Below are positions 24,774 through 36,160 of a stretch of 64,000 nucleotides of DNA, piece by piece. The DNA comes from Bugula neritina (taxonomy: Eukaryota; Bryozoa; Gymnolaemata; Cheilostomatida; Bugulidae), in contig OZ037772.1 in assembly GCA_964035545.1 (NCBI GenBank), positions 8,666,650 through 8,730,649 of the forward strand, given 5' to 3'. The notes under the pieces are model-generated. The model was given only the letters and a program-made list of their open reading frames with translations, searched no databases and was not told the DNA's origin. The position numbers and the translations under genes were made by a program. The stretch's first letter is position 1, and each line of letters begins with the position of its first letter.

Positions 24774-27700
24774 TTAGCTACAAGAAGGTAAAACATCAAT
24801 AAACACCTGTTTACTGTCTCTATTCACAGAGTAACACAAGTTAAAGTATTGTTTCGATTGAAACTTCTCTCTCATTACTCCAGCTACATCTGTTAGCAGA
24901 TCAACTAGTTCTACTCTCTGTACAGATGGAGAAGCACCTTCTAGTAGCAGCAATCTATGAAGATACTCGCTACACACCCATACGGGTGGCTCAGCGTCAT
25001 TTAGTATGTTGTCTATAGACACAGTAGGTTGATAGGGCCCACTGTTAGTAAGTTGAGAGAGGTAGTCGGAGAAATATTTAAAAAACTTTCCAGCTTTTGA
25101 TCTAAAAACATAAAAATAGTTACTTTAAAAAACTGCAGTTACAAAATAAATTTCCATTCAAGTTTAGAAAACTAACAAAGGATGCATGCTTGCAAAATCT
25201 ATAGGAGTGAGGTGTGGCATTCTAAATGCCCACCTGCTGACATGTGGCATAACCTCCTGCTGATTCATGTCATACTCACCTGCTGACATGTGGCAAACAT
25301 ACCGTGGTATACTCACCTGCTATCATGTACTACACCCACCTGCTGACATGTGCCACACCCACCTGCTATCAGGCAAAGTTGTGAAACAGACATAGCAGTC
25401 TGCTGGGAGGTCCAAAGGTTTGAATGTTGACCTTTTCCACTCTTCTTCTCTCTCTGTGTCAGGTAATACTTGCTCTGTTGGCTTGTAAAGAAGTTCTATC
25501 TCATTCTCTGGCCAAGGAAACTCATTGCTAGATTCAAAACTATGAGGAGCTCTGTTGTATATGGCTGAAATATCTCCTCTGCAGCAGGACAGGAATAGTA
25601 GCTGAAATGACCAACATGTGAGTGAAAGACGGAAGCACCAACTGAAAGGTACACAGTTTAACTCACGCAAATAGCTGTCATCCCTGCGAGAGACCGCTGA
25701 TAAAAAGGGGTTCTTTGTTAAATCAGGCTAATGTCTTATTCAGATGGGGCACAGGAGCAAGTATGACTATAGATGCTCTTCCTATAAACATCACCAATGA
25801 CCTTCAGTGGGGTTCGAACCCATGACTTTGTGCTCTAACCCCTATACCACAGTTGACTAGTATTTAAAAAATGCAATACAAAAACAGTACCTATACTTAA
25901 AGTCTTTATCCTCAAATTCGTTATAAAGCACAATCCAATTATTTGCACGAGCTGTATTAATTTTTAGTGTTTTATAATTATCTAAACGAAATATTGGTTC
26001 AATGATAAATTTGAGTAATTGACGATTACCTTTGGAATGGCTGTGACTTGACCTGAATTAAAGGTGTTGACCACTTCCTGTGTGGAGCATTTAGAAACTC
26101 CATCGTGTCCATAAATCATACCATCCTTGCCATGGGAAAAGACAACCAAGGCAGCTAGTGACTCATGCCCTTCTGATTTGGAGTACTGATATATAGAACT
26201 CAGCATTTCTTCTGCTGACAAATCTTGTTTCACTTCAACCTAGATTAATATTCAGAGATATGAGAAAAATGTAATATGCGCTTCTTGGAATGTCTTTTTA
26301 AACTTTGTTTTGTGATTATTATGTGTATACAAACTTTTATTAACCTATTTATAAGTTTTTATATCTCAAAATTCAAAAGTACAGAATATCTTAGCACATA
26401 TATAAAGGTAATACTCACAGAAAATCTCAAATGGTTAGTAAAAATCTTTTGAGCATGTGCAAGGGCTTCTTTTCGAAGCTGAGAGATCAGTTTCTCACCA
26501 TCAGTTGGATTATCAGACAGCCCTAAGTTGTTGCAGATGATTAAAGCTTTTCCTCTCTTTTCTTTGCTGGTATAAGAAGTTGCTACATCCTGTTCAATTG
26601 TTCCAGTTAGTTCTTTTTCAGCATCTCTATTAGCTTCATCATAAGCTGGATTCTGAACTACTCGACTGGATGGTTCAATTGCTACTAATCTATGAGTGTC
26701 TGTCAAGAACTTGGTGTCATCTGCTAAGAAATCATTTTCATCTCGGACAAATCTCTTGTTTAGAGTTGAGTTGACATCTATCTGTTGCACGTTGGGGTTA
26801 CAACTAAGTGCGACAATCAAATCGTGTATAGATTTGTAGCTCTTCATATCCGGCATTTGTCTTCTGAAATGTAGATTGACACAGATTTGTAATGTATATA
26901 TTTATATTCAACTGCATACTTAAGAGTAAAATGACCTAAATATTGCAGCAAAGCATTGCTATGTTATTTTTATATGTAAAGCTTTTTATGTAAAGCCTTA
27001 AGTTTCATTATTTCTATACTAATACGTACTACTATACGTTTCTCACCTATTCTCACCTACCCTGCTTTGTACTGTCCATGGGTAGCGGCAATCCTATACT
27101 ATTTTTATGTTGACATACTGTTGTAACATGTATTGCTACACCCTTTCTATTCTAAAATATTGCTGCTAAACATTGCTATGCTAAATTTTCTATGATAACA
27201 ACATTGCTATAACACATTGCTATATACTGTTTCTATATATATAATAACTAACACATTGCTATGCTATTTCTATGCCAAAACATTGCGGTAACACATGCTA
27301 TAATACCTTGTATAATCTCTGCTGTATTTTACAGAAAGTATCAAATAGTCAGGACCAGGGGGCATAAGGTCAAGTTCTTCATCAACAGCTGACATTTGTA
27401 TTACTGCTATCTAAAATACGACCAAACATTTTCTTTATATTGAAATTGAAGAATTAAGCTTTATTGTATCTGATCAGCAGTATAGTTACTAAATAAAACC
27501 AGCTTGTAGGTCTTACAATTATTAGATGTGACATGCATGCTATATGGACAACAAAATGCTTTATGAAAAGTTTCAGTGTATCAGATGCACTAATATTTCT
27601 CTTTGTGTAGGTTCCACTAAGTATAAATTCAAAATGCTTGTAAAATAGTAAAACATGCACAAATTATAGGAATTCTATTAAAAAATACAGTTCAAAAGCT

Positions 27701-30229
27701 TTTTATACAATTGTGAAAGATTTTAACTGCACATATCAGCATTTCAAAAGTTTTTTTGACAGTTGAATTCAACTTCCCTACCTTAGGCTTGCCACTGTAT
27801 CCAGGTACATCCATTTCATTAAGGGCAGTTTGTATGTTTGGCTGTTTGGGCTCACCAACCTTGTCAGTGTCTATGGCAACGAACATGCAATCATCTTCAA
27901 CTGGTGATGTCTAGCAGAAATAAATTATTAAAGCTGCATAAATCAATTTGATATATTACCTGCATGTATGTTAATTATAAAAACCATAAGAGAACAGAAA
28001 AAGAATATGACAACATTTTGCATTTCTACTACGAGATCTCGTATGTTTTTACCCAAATTGCAAATCTGAAGTGCAAGAACAATCTTCAAATTCAAACTTC
28101 TGTTTGGAGATTTAAATTTATAGTTGTATTATGCTAAATTATTGCAGATGTAGTATTAAAATATTAAAAGAAAATGAATTTCAAGATTTCACATTTAAGT
28201 TAGAGAGCAAAATCTTGAACTAAGTTATACTGATGCTGACAATAAAATGCTGAGAATAAAAAGATCTAGTGAATTTATTTTAAAGTTTGTGCAAAAAGGC
28301 GAAATATGGAATTTATATCTACCAAAGCTTTTGACACTTCAGTTTCGTTCACAGAAGAGATGACAGCCTGTTGAATAGCAACAGCTGAAGAGAATAAGGT
28401 GTCTGACGTCGTGTAGGCGAAGTCCAAAAGTGAGTATTCATTCAATGAGTACTTAAGTACTTTCAGGATAGTTTCATCGTATCTATATAGAGTTTCAGGA
28501 TGCTGCAGTTGATTCTGAAACTCTTTTGAATAAAAGAATATGATATCTCTATATGCTGAAAGTAGAGTCTTGTGTGTATTGTTGCAGAGAATTTTTTGCA
28601 TATAGAACTGTTCATGGAAACCTTTTCTCTTAATAATTGTTCTACAATCAACTAGTTGCACATTTTGTGAGTTTGCTATACTTTTTCTCCCTGATAAAGG
28701 AAGCTGCAATATGAAGTCAGCAAAAACTTTAGTGTCATATTTGGCAGCAACATAGTGAATTGGTGTGTTACCGTATACATCAGGGTATATCAGATTCTTA
28801 ACATCGGCGTAGTATAAATACTCTTGTAGCTCTGTATAGAGCTCATTGAGAGATGATGAAAGAGCTGCCAGATGTAAAATGTTTTGGCGATGCTTGTTAT
28901 GCTTTTGCATAAAGCTTCTGATTTTTTTGGCATCATAATTCTCCTCCATGTACAGTAGAACCTCTCTTAAAGCACTTGATCTTCCTAATTTGGTCAACAT
29001 CAGAATTGGTGTGTTTCCATCACTTACTTCAAGCAAAAATGTTTGTTCTAACAAGTCTGAATTTCCCACACCAAGAAGAATTTTAGCAATGGTAGCATTA
29101 TTTGCATAATGCAAAGGTATTTGAGCAAACACTATTTCTGCATCAATCTGAGGTAGTTTACAGAAATACTCTACCACATCACTTCTACCTAGATGTGATG
29201 CTAATAGCAATGGTGTTGTCCGAGTCTTATTAACAGAGATTATAAAATCCATTTGTCTTTCAGCTCGAACTGAATTCACAAGTAACTTTGCTATCTCCCC
29301 ATTAGCAACAAGATGTAGAGCTGTTTCACCAGACAAACCTTCCTTCAGAATCAGTTCATCGTCTGAATATAAACTACAGAGATACTGTACAACATCAGTT
29401 CTGCCAACAAAAGCAGCTCCATGTAGAACTGTCAGTTGATATGTATCTGCTGAATGTACATATTCCCTTTGTCTTTCTGGTGAAACTGCGTTCACAAGTA
29501 ACATGGCAACCTCTTTAGTTTTAGCAAAGAACAGAGCTGTTTTGTTATGGTTGTTCTTTTTTAGTACCAGCCACTCACTTGTTGAATGTAGACTACACAG
29601 ATACTCAACTACATCAGTTCTACCATTTTTGGCCGCTGTATGCAAAGCTGTGTTCTGCTCTACATCTCCAGATAGTACAAACTCTTCTTGATTTTCAAAT
29701 GCAACTGAATCTACTAGCAGTTTAGCTATTCTTTTATTCTTAGCATAATGTAAAGCTTTCCACCCATTGATATCTTGTTTTGCCATGAGCACATCATGGT
29801 ATGGACATAAACTACAGAGATATTCTACCACTTGATCTTTACCATCTTCAGCAGCTACGTGTAATGCAGTTCTCTGCTTAACATCAACTGCTAAGATGAA
29901 GTCTTCTTGTCTTGATGGTTGAACCGATTGGACAAGAACTTCCGCTATTTCTCGGTTTTCAGCATAGTGTAAAGTTGTCATACCTAATTTGTCTCGTTTG
30001 AGTATTAGTTCATCATCATTAGGATATAAACCACACAGATACTCGACCACGTCAGTTGTACCAAATATAGAGGCAGCGTGCAGCGCTGTACACTGGTCCG
30101 CGTCAACAGAAAATACAAAATCTCTTTGTTTCTCCTGTGGAACAGAGTTGACTAATGATTCCGCCATTGCTCGGTCTTCAGCATAAAGCAAGTCTGGCCA
30201 AATTCGTGAAACATCCATTTTGATGTAGG
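24774..30229 (-). CDS. Ankyrin-repeat caspase fusion protein, copy A
   Basis: Coding exons, all in phase with GT/AG sites, are 28323-30229 (ATG at 30218), 27782-27910, 27307-27410, 26419-26863, 26030-26239, 25363-25601 and 24774-25101. Together they give 3,351 nt, 1,116 aa. A 5' untranslated exon probably ends at 30756 (donor GTAAGT). Residues about 40-380 are ankyrin repeats in a 70-residue two-repeat period (TALHAAS..VVEYLC alternating with TLHYAENREIAEVLV), with weaker ankyrin repeats to about 550. A linker precedes the caspase domain, which starts near residue 800 (RGKALIICNN). Catalytic His is in FSHGKDG (about residue 894) and Cys in LSCCRGD (about 935). The p20/p10 linker is acidic with an LPD site, then PADCYVCFTTLPDS and p10. 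Asp-directed protease activity is inferred, but pocket residues differ from classical caspases. No CARD or DED is seen. Confidence 0.85.
25216..25362. repeat. Donor-like tandem repeat in caspase intron (copy A)
   Basis: Imperfect units contain CACCTGCTGACATGTGGCATA. On the minus strand each reads CAGCAGGTG, like the adjoining true donor AGCAG/GTGGGT. Copy B has a longer version at 36600-36862. Confidence 0.7.
25664..25855 (-). repeat. tRNA-derived SINE in caspase intron
   Basis: Reverse-orientation copy with B box GGTTCGAACCC and the GCACAGGAGCAAGTATGACT segment. It starts about 60 bp upstream (on the minus strand) of the exon carrying the catalytic Cys. Duplicate B has its counterpart at about 37161-37360. 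Confidence 0.8.
26935..27300. repeat. Degenerate AT-rich minisatellite in caspase intron (copy A)
   Basis: Variants of AACACATTGCTATGCTATTTCTATG recur irregularly. Copy B carries the same tract at about 38450-38900 with a long TA run inserted. Confidence 0.55.
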
Positions 30230-30529
30230 CTGCAAAAACAAGTAATTGTTGCCACAAGAAATAACAAAATTGTTGGTTTTCAATGGTAATTTTTCATCAG
30301 ACTATGAACTTTGTGACTAATCAAACACATTCACAATATTTTTTGTATTGCAGTTTTTTGACATCATTATAATTCATAAACTTGAATTAATTAAAACTAT
30401 TAGCTGTGACAATAAGTAGGTTAAGTAACCATACAGTCTTCAAACCACGATAGACTCAATTTTAACTGCAGTAAAACACATAGGCCTACTGCGCATGCTA
30501 TGCTTGTGTTATGCTCTAGTGTATCTCTC

Positions 30530-30645
30530 ACTCTCTCTCTCTCCCTCCCTCCCTCCTTCCCTTCCCTCCCTCCGCGCGCGTGCGTGCGCGTGAGCGCGTG
30601 TGTGTTGTGTGTGTGTTTGTATGTTTTGTATGTTGTAGGTGTGTT
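30530..30645. repeat. CT / CG-TG simple repeat in the 5' intron of copy A caspase gene
   Basis: CTCTCTCCCTCC runs pass into GCGCGCGTGCGTGCG and TGTGTG. In duplicate B the equivalent position is a plain TG run (about 42210-42288). Confidence 0.8.
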
Positions 30646-31130
30646 TGTGGATCCTTGTAAATTGTCATAATTATCAAAAACAGTAACAATTAAGACATAA
30701 AAAGTTATTGCAGTGATAAGCAACTTAAATATTATGTATTAAATTAAATACTTACTTGTTCGGTTATATTGAAATCAATATCATTTACTACGCTGTTCTG
30801 ACTACTATAGGTAAGGTACATAAACTGTTAGTCTAATCATCACGGAGCACTTCCACCTTGACTTGTACTACATTTCACTACTGTTTCACTATTGTAATGC
30901 CAACAAATGGCATCATATTGAGCCACAATCTCATTTATCATAGATTGTATAGTGCCTTTGTTCTCTTGTTGGTTATACAAAGCAAGACTAATAGTAGATG
31001 TATTTAATGGAAAGTAAAGGTGCAGCTATAGCTATACAACCAAGTTATTCAATAGCTTAACAAACTGATCAATGGGCTATACAAATAATACAATGTGGAA
31101 ATTCCAAGCAAGTGAAAACTGTCCTTTTTA

Positions 31131-31473
31131 GCCTAGGGCCACACTGTGCGTATTTTCGCATGCGAAAATTAAAATCACGAGTAGCAAAGGTGTCCACTGT
31201 AGCGTCAGTGATGCGTGGTAAATAAAGCTTTCATTTTTAAATCGCACTCGCTTTCAATAAAACGCAATTTACTGGAATATAGCACTAAATAAAAAAATTG
31301 GGCTCGCTGAATAGCTACCAGCCAATTAGGTGACGACGACAGAGACGATTCGCACTTGCGTTGAAAATGCAGAGCGACAAGTGCGAAGGTTTTCTCAACG
31401 CGCACAGTGTACACCTTTGCTACTTGTGATTTCAATTTTCGCATGCGAAAATACGCATCGTGTGGCCCTAGGC
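31131..31473. mobile_element. PIF/Harbinger-like MITE at the duplication junction
   Basis: A 343 bp relative of the element at 21348. It has termini GCCTAGGGCCACAC and GTGTGGCCCTAGGC, the inner palindrome TTTTCGCATGCGAAAA at both ends, and TTA on each flank (31128-31130, 31474-31476). Homology between duplicates A and B ends exactly here, so it was inserted at, or within a few bases of, the breakpoint. Confidence 0.8.
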
Positions 31474-31477
31474 TTAC

Positions 31478-32008
<531 letters not shown>

Positions 32009-32054
32009 TACTTAGTAGGCAGTAGCACATGTATTCAAATTGTCTCTATTTCAG

Positions 32055-35000
32055 AAAATGGTCATGTGGACCAACCCACGCAATTGTCTTTTATTATTTC
32101 TGGCCTCAAAGAGCAGACGACTTACAATGTTGGCATATGTGCTGCAACATGTAAAGGCAAAGGTCCTAAAGCTAATATAGACTGTGTTACTGCTGATTTA
32201 GGTAAGCTAAAAATTTAATTAAAAAGTTTAGTAAAATATAGAAAAAGCTTTAAATTTCTTTTAATCTGCAGCAAACATTTTACAAGGCATTTGTGTTAGT
32301 GATTTATAATAATATAGAAATATATAATATCCTGTATACTGGGTTTTGGAAACTTGCCACATTTTATTAGCTCATGTGAAAGTAATTGAAAAGCATTTGA
32401 ACTTTCTACTGGTAAATAGACTTCTATAGTTGATGTATTTAATTGACAATACTTTCCTTTTGAATATTCTAGTAAACCAAGTATTTCCCCAAAAGTCTGT
32501 GTCACAAAGTCATATAAGTTGCTACATGTAGCTTAAAGTGATACTTTGTTGTCATGTTGCTAGGTGACCACTGTCCTAGTAAGCCCTCGCTAAGCATTAT
32601 GGGTAGAAGTGAGATTAATGTCACATGGAATCCTCCTCAAGTCCTACTGGGCAGGATAACTCAGTACGACGTCTCAAGTAACGGCAAAGTCTTTTACTCG
32701 GGCACTGATCTCCACTGCACTGCTCGACATCTTCAGCCAAATACCGAATACACTTTCGTGGTGAGCAGAAAATGTGTATCTGTGATGCTGTTTTATTTAT
32801 AATGTTTATTTTGTTGAAGACTTTGTGCAGTCTAACCCACTTTTTGAAACTGGGTCAAATAAAATAAGCAGTTATTTTACAAAGTTACAGTTTGATCTTA
32901 CTTTTTGATCTGTATACGTTAAGCTTACTCTTTGGTATGTGAGTTAAGATTTTCTTATTGACCATGTATTCAGTTTTAATTTTCCATATAATAGAGTTGT
33001 GTTACCAACTCTGCATTAGATAGAGATGCGGAGAATTCAATGTTGCCTCAGACTTTGTGTTTTATAGGTCACAGTCATTACTAATGAAGGTCCCTTGGAT
33101 AGCAAGCCAGCCAAAAAGAGAACTGCCAAAGATGAATGTAAGTAATACTGATTTGTTGCCAAGTTAAACCAAACCTCTGGCTGTCTCTATGCATCGTTGA
33201 AATATATTATGTACTTACTATAATATAGTAATCATTACATTATGTAACTAAACTATACTGTGATTCATTATACAAAAAACTCACGAAAGTTTAGAGTTAC
33301 CATCCCTGTGAGAAAACGCTGATGGAAGAGATTTTTAAATCAGGCTATGGGCTTATTAAGATGAGACACAGGAGCAATTATGACTGGATGCTCTTCCTAA
33401 CATCACCAATGGCCTTTACTGGGGTTCGAACCCATGACTTTGGGTTTACTAGACCAAACTCTCTAACCTCTAGACCACGGCTGCTTTATTTCCTATTTAT
33501 AGTTGAATAATATTTGATTCAGACGACTGTCAGAGACTCCCGCTCTACGTTCCTCCTCAGAAGAAGGACGACAGCAGAAATGACCTTGACACGGTCCCGC
33601 AGAGTTCGTACAAAAAGAGGAGGAAAAAGTTACCTTTGAACAGCCGGGATAAGCCCGCCTCTACCACTAAGCTGAGAGTCACCAAGGTGGGTGATGGAAC
33701 TGAAAACTTCCGTGTTTCTAAACTGAAGTGTTTCTAAACTATTAACGTAGCTGGAAGCATTGGTTATAATATTAATCAGTGAATATATCAAATCGGAAGT
33801 ATATCTTTAAATGCTACAATGTTTCACATGTATTATGGACTAATATAACAGTCTTGTATGGTGTCATTGAGAGTTATAGTGATATTTCACTAGTCATGTT
33901 ATTCTATTGTAGAAGCTCTCTCTCACTAATGACCTGGTCACTGATGCTTCCAAACTTGTTGGATCAGGTTAGGATAACTCCTAAATAATAAATTTTATTT
34001 CCTTCTGTGTGTTGCATACTTAAGATTAAGCTTTTTCAGTATATTATTTATTGCCTACGTTTAAACATTTAAGTTCTGAGTTTCAGGTTCGAAATAAAAT
34101 TGATGAGTTTTCTTTTTTCTCCTAATGGTTAGCCTTGAGATTTAGAGTTTGTGTTGTAATATTGCTGCAGGTTCTCCAACCGTCCCAACCTCCGACAGTT
34201 CTGTTTCCTCTGAATCCCAGTCTACTGTCAACCACATGTCATCTACTGACTATCAGTCAACTAGACTTAGGACCAGCTCTCTCAACTCCTCAACTCCTTT
34301 TAATACCAAACCACCCTCTCATATCAAGACTTTCTGCGGGACGTCTACTAAACCTGCCAAAGAATCTTTCTACTATCCGCACAGCTCTGACGAATGCATA
34401 TTCAAGACCTCCAGCAACAAAGAGCTGATAGCAGCGTTTCTTACCAATCAGTCCATCAACTCCGTTTCTAGTCGTAACAATCCTCTCTGCCACCATCGTA
34501 GCTCCGTACCCGATGAGTCAGACAAGCTGACCCGCACGCTGTCTAATCTGAGCATGGTGAACATTGAACCAGCGCTGCCGGCCAGTCTGCAGCAGCACAG
34601 GTCGTCTACGTTCGTCTCTCAGAGAAGGGCTGGCATCAACTCACTGAAGAATCAGTATACTACAGTCAGTAAACCTGCATTCTCTCTGGAAATGATTCTA
34701 GTTGCACTTTGTATTAGCTTTATTTAACACTGTACTGTTTTAGTTAGTTTGAAAAATACTAGATTCTGTGCTCTTTCCTTAATGAAGCTAATACGATCTC
34801 ATATACATTATATGCCTGTAACCTACTGCCATTATGAAAATTGTGAATGGATTTTAAATTAAAACCCTGACTCTAGCTAGCCATTGATTTTTGGATATAT
34901 TAATCTTTCAGTTAAATGATTTTAATTACAAATAAAGAAAATAACATGTGATAATGGTTGCTAAGGCAATAGATGCTGCATGGGTCCACATGTTATTTTC

Positions 35001-35167
35001 TTTATATTTCAGCATTTCAAAATTATCAATGTTTATTGTTTCAGGTGACTCATGGCAATGGTGCCTCCTTCACCATGGAGCTTCCTTCCGGTAGAATCTC
35101 TCAACAATCTTCTCAATCCGGACCTTTCTCCACTGGCAATTTGCCAGCCAGCAGTGTCAAGCCGTGA
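32055..35167 (+). CDS. ARM/FN3 gene 3' exons, copy B (5'-truncated duplicate)
   Basis: Seven exons match copy A one for one in length and phase: 32055-32201, 32564-32760, 33068-33137, 33523-33686, 33913-33967, 34171-34664 and 35045-35167. All splice sites are canonical and there is no frameshift or stop. They encode the second half of FN3 domain 2, FN3 domain 3 and the Ser/Thr-rich tail. The ARM repeats, first FN3 domain and any start codon are absent, because the duplication began inside the intron before this first exon. It is either an unexpressed fragment, still young enough to be intact, or an alternative 3' module for copy A's transcript, spliced over the caspase gene. No promoter or in-frame start is evident, since upstream sequence is microsatellite. 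Confidence 0.65.
33290..33484 (-). repeat. tRNA-derived SINE (duplicate B)
   Basis: Counterpart of 21938-22133, nearly identical over the whole element. Confidence 0.85.
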
Positions 35168-35289
35168 CACATCATATTCTCGAGTGAGTGACAAGAATGA
35201 ACAGGTTGTTGTAGTGTCAAGATTTCCACAAGGAAATTAAAAACTGAAGCGCTCAAAGATTACTAAGTTTTTTGAGCTAGATTCTAAAG

Positions 35290-35508
35290 CAGGGGTGGGC
35301 AACTGGGAGGCCCCAGGGCCACCTGTGACCTTTTGCCTGTTTTTAGTGGGTCTTTTAATGCTCAAGATAAGTAAAATCTGTTATATACATTGGTTTGATG
35401 ACAAATTATTTAATTATAATAAAATTTTATATCTGTACAATCATGTAGCCATTAATTTTGGCTGACTTCTGAACTTGGCCCTTATGCAAAGGAAGTTGTC
35501 CACCCCTG
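35290..35508. mobile_element. hAT-type MITE (duplicate B)
   Basis: Same 219 bp length and same CAGGGGTGGGCAAC / GTTGTCCACCCCTG ends as 23912-24130, with flanking octamers TTCTAAAG and CTCTAGAG. Inherited through the duplication. Confidence 0.8.
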
Positions 35509-36160
35509 CTCTAGAGATTTCTTCTTTGTCAATGTTACTGTAGCTGATGATGGTTACTTGGTGAACAGAATTGTCTTCTCTTGATAAAATTATTTGTATT
35601 GTAGAATTGGCATTTGTCAAAGATATGAAACAACATTGCTCAATACAGGATACTTAGAACTTCGTTAAAGGAATGGAAGCCTACACTATATCTTTAATGA
35701 TTCAAACTCTACCAGTTGTTGCTATCTCAATCTATAAAATATATTGGATGTTTTAGCATTGATATTGTCATGTTGTTAGTTAATATCAACTTAAAATAAA
35801 TTATCCTATTTCCATGCATATATGTAAATAACCTTGCCATTTAATGGAGTAAAATAGATATATGTATTAGTGATTTTCTATTGAATATTAGAGCAATTTT
35901 GTGAAAATAGGACTTTAACAAAGCTTAATAAAACAGCAATGTATGACTAGAGAATAATGACTGTGGCTATTTGTTTATGGCTGGCAAATAAAGAGTGTTT
36001 GAAAACATTTTAATCCATATTCTACTTAATTTCAATCAGCAACCTAATTTCTAAAGTGTTGGCAGCCAGTAAAAAATAAGACAGCAGGGCTGTCAGAAAA
36101 GTTTGTCCCATCTTTGTCTATAGTAAAAATTAGTCTTAGTAAAAATAAGCACCATTTAAT

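Larger units (their letters stand above)
20152..31127. repeat. Tandem segmental duplication, copy A (about 11 kb)
   Basis: From the TAC minisatellite to the Harbinger-like MITE at 31131, this block corresponds in order and orientation to 32010-42771. Exon lengths are identical apart from the ankyrin exon, introns align, and both share the SINEs, a hAT MITE and UTR sequence. Unlike copy B it carries an extra MITE at 21348-21669. Confidence 0.9.

Noticed and set aside
29503-30186. Plus-strand ORFs of about 62-65 aa over the ankyrin exon (and 40911-41432 in copy B)
   Set aside because: Antisense shadows of the ankyrin repeats; they repeat with the same period and have no independent support.
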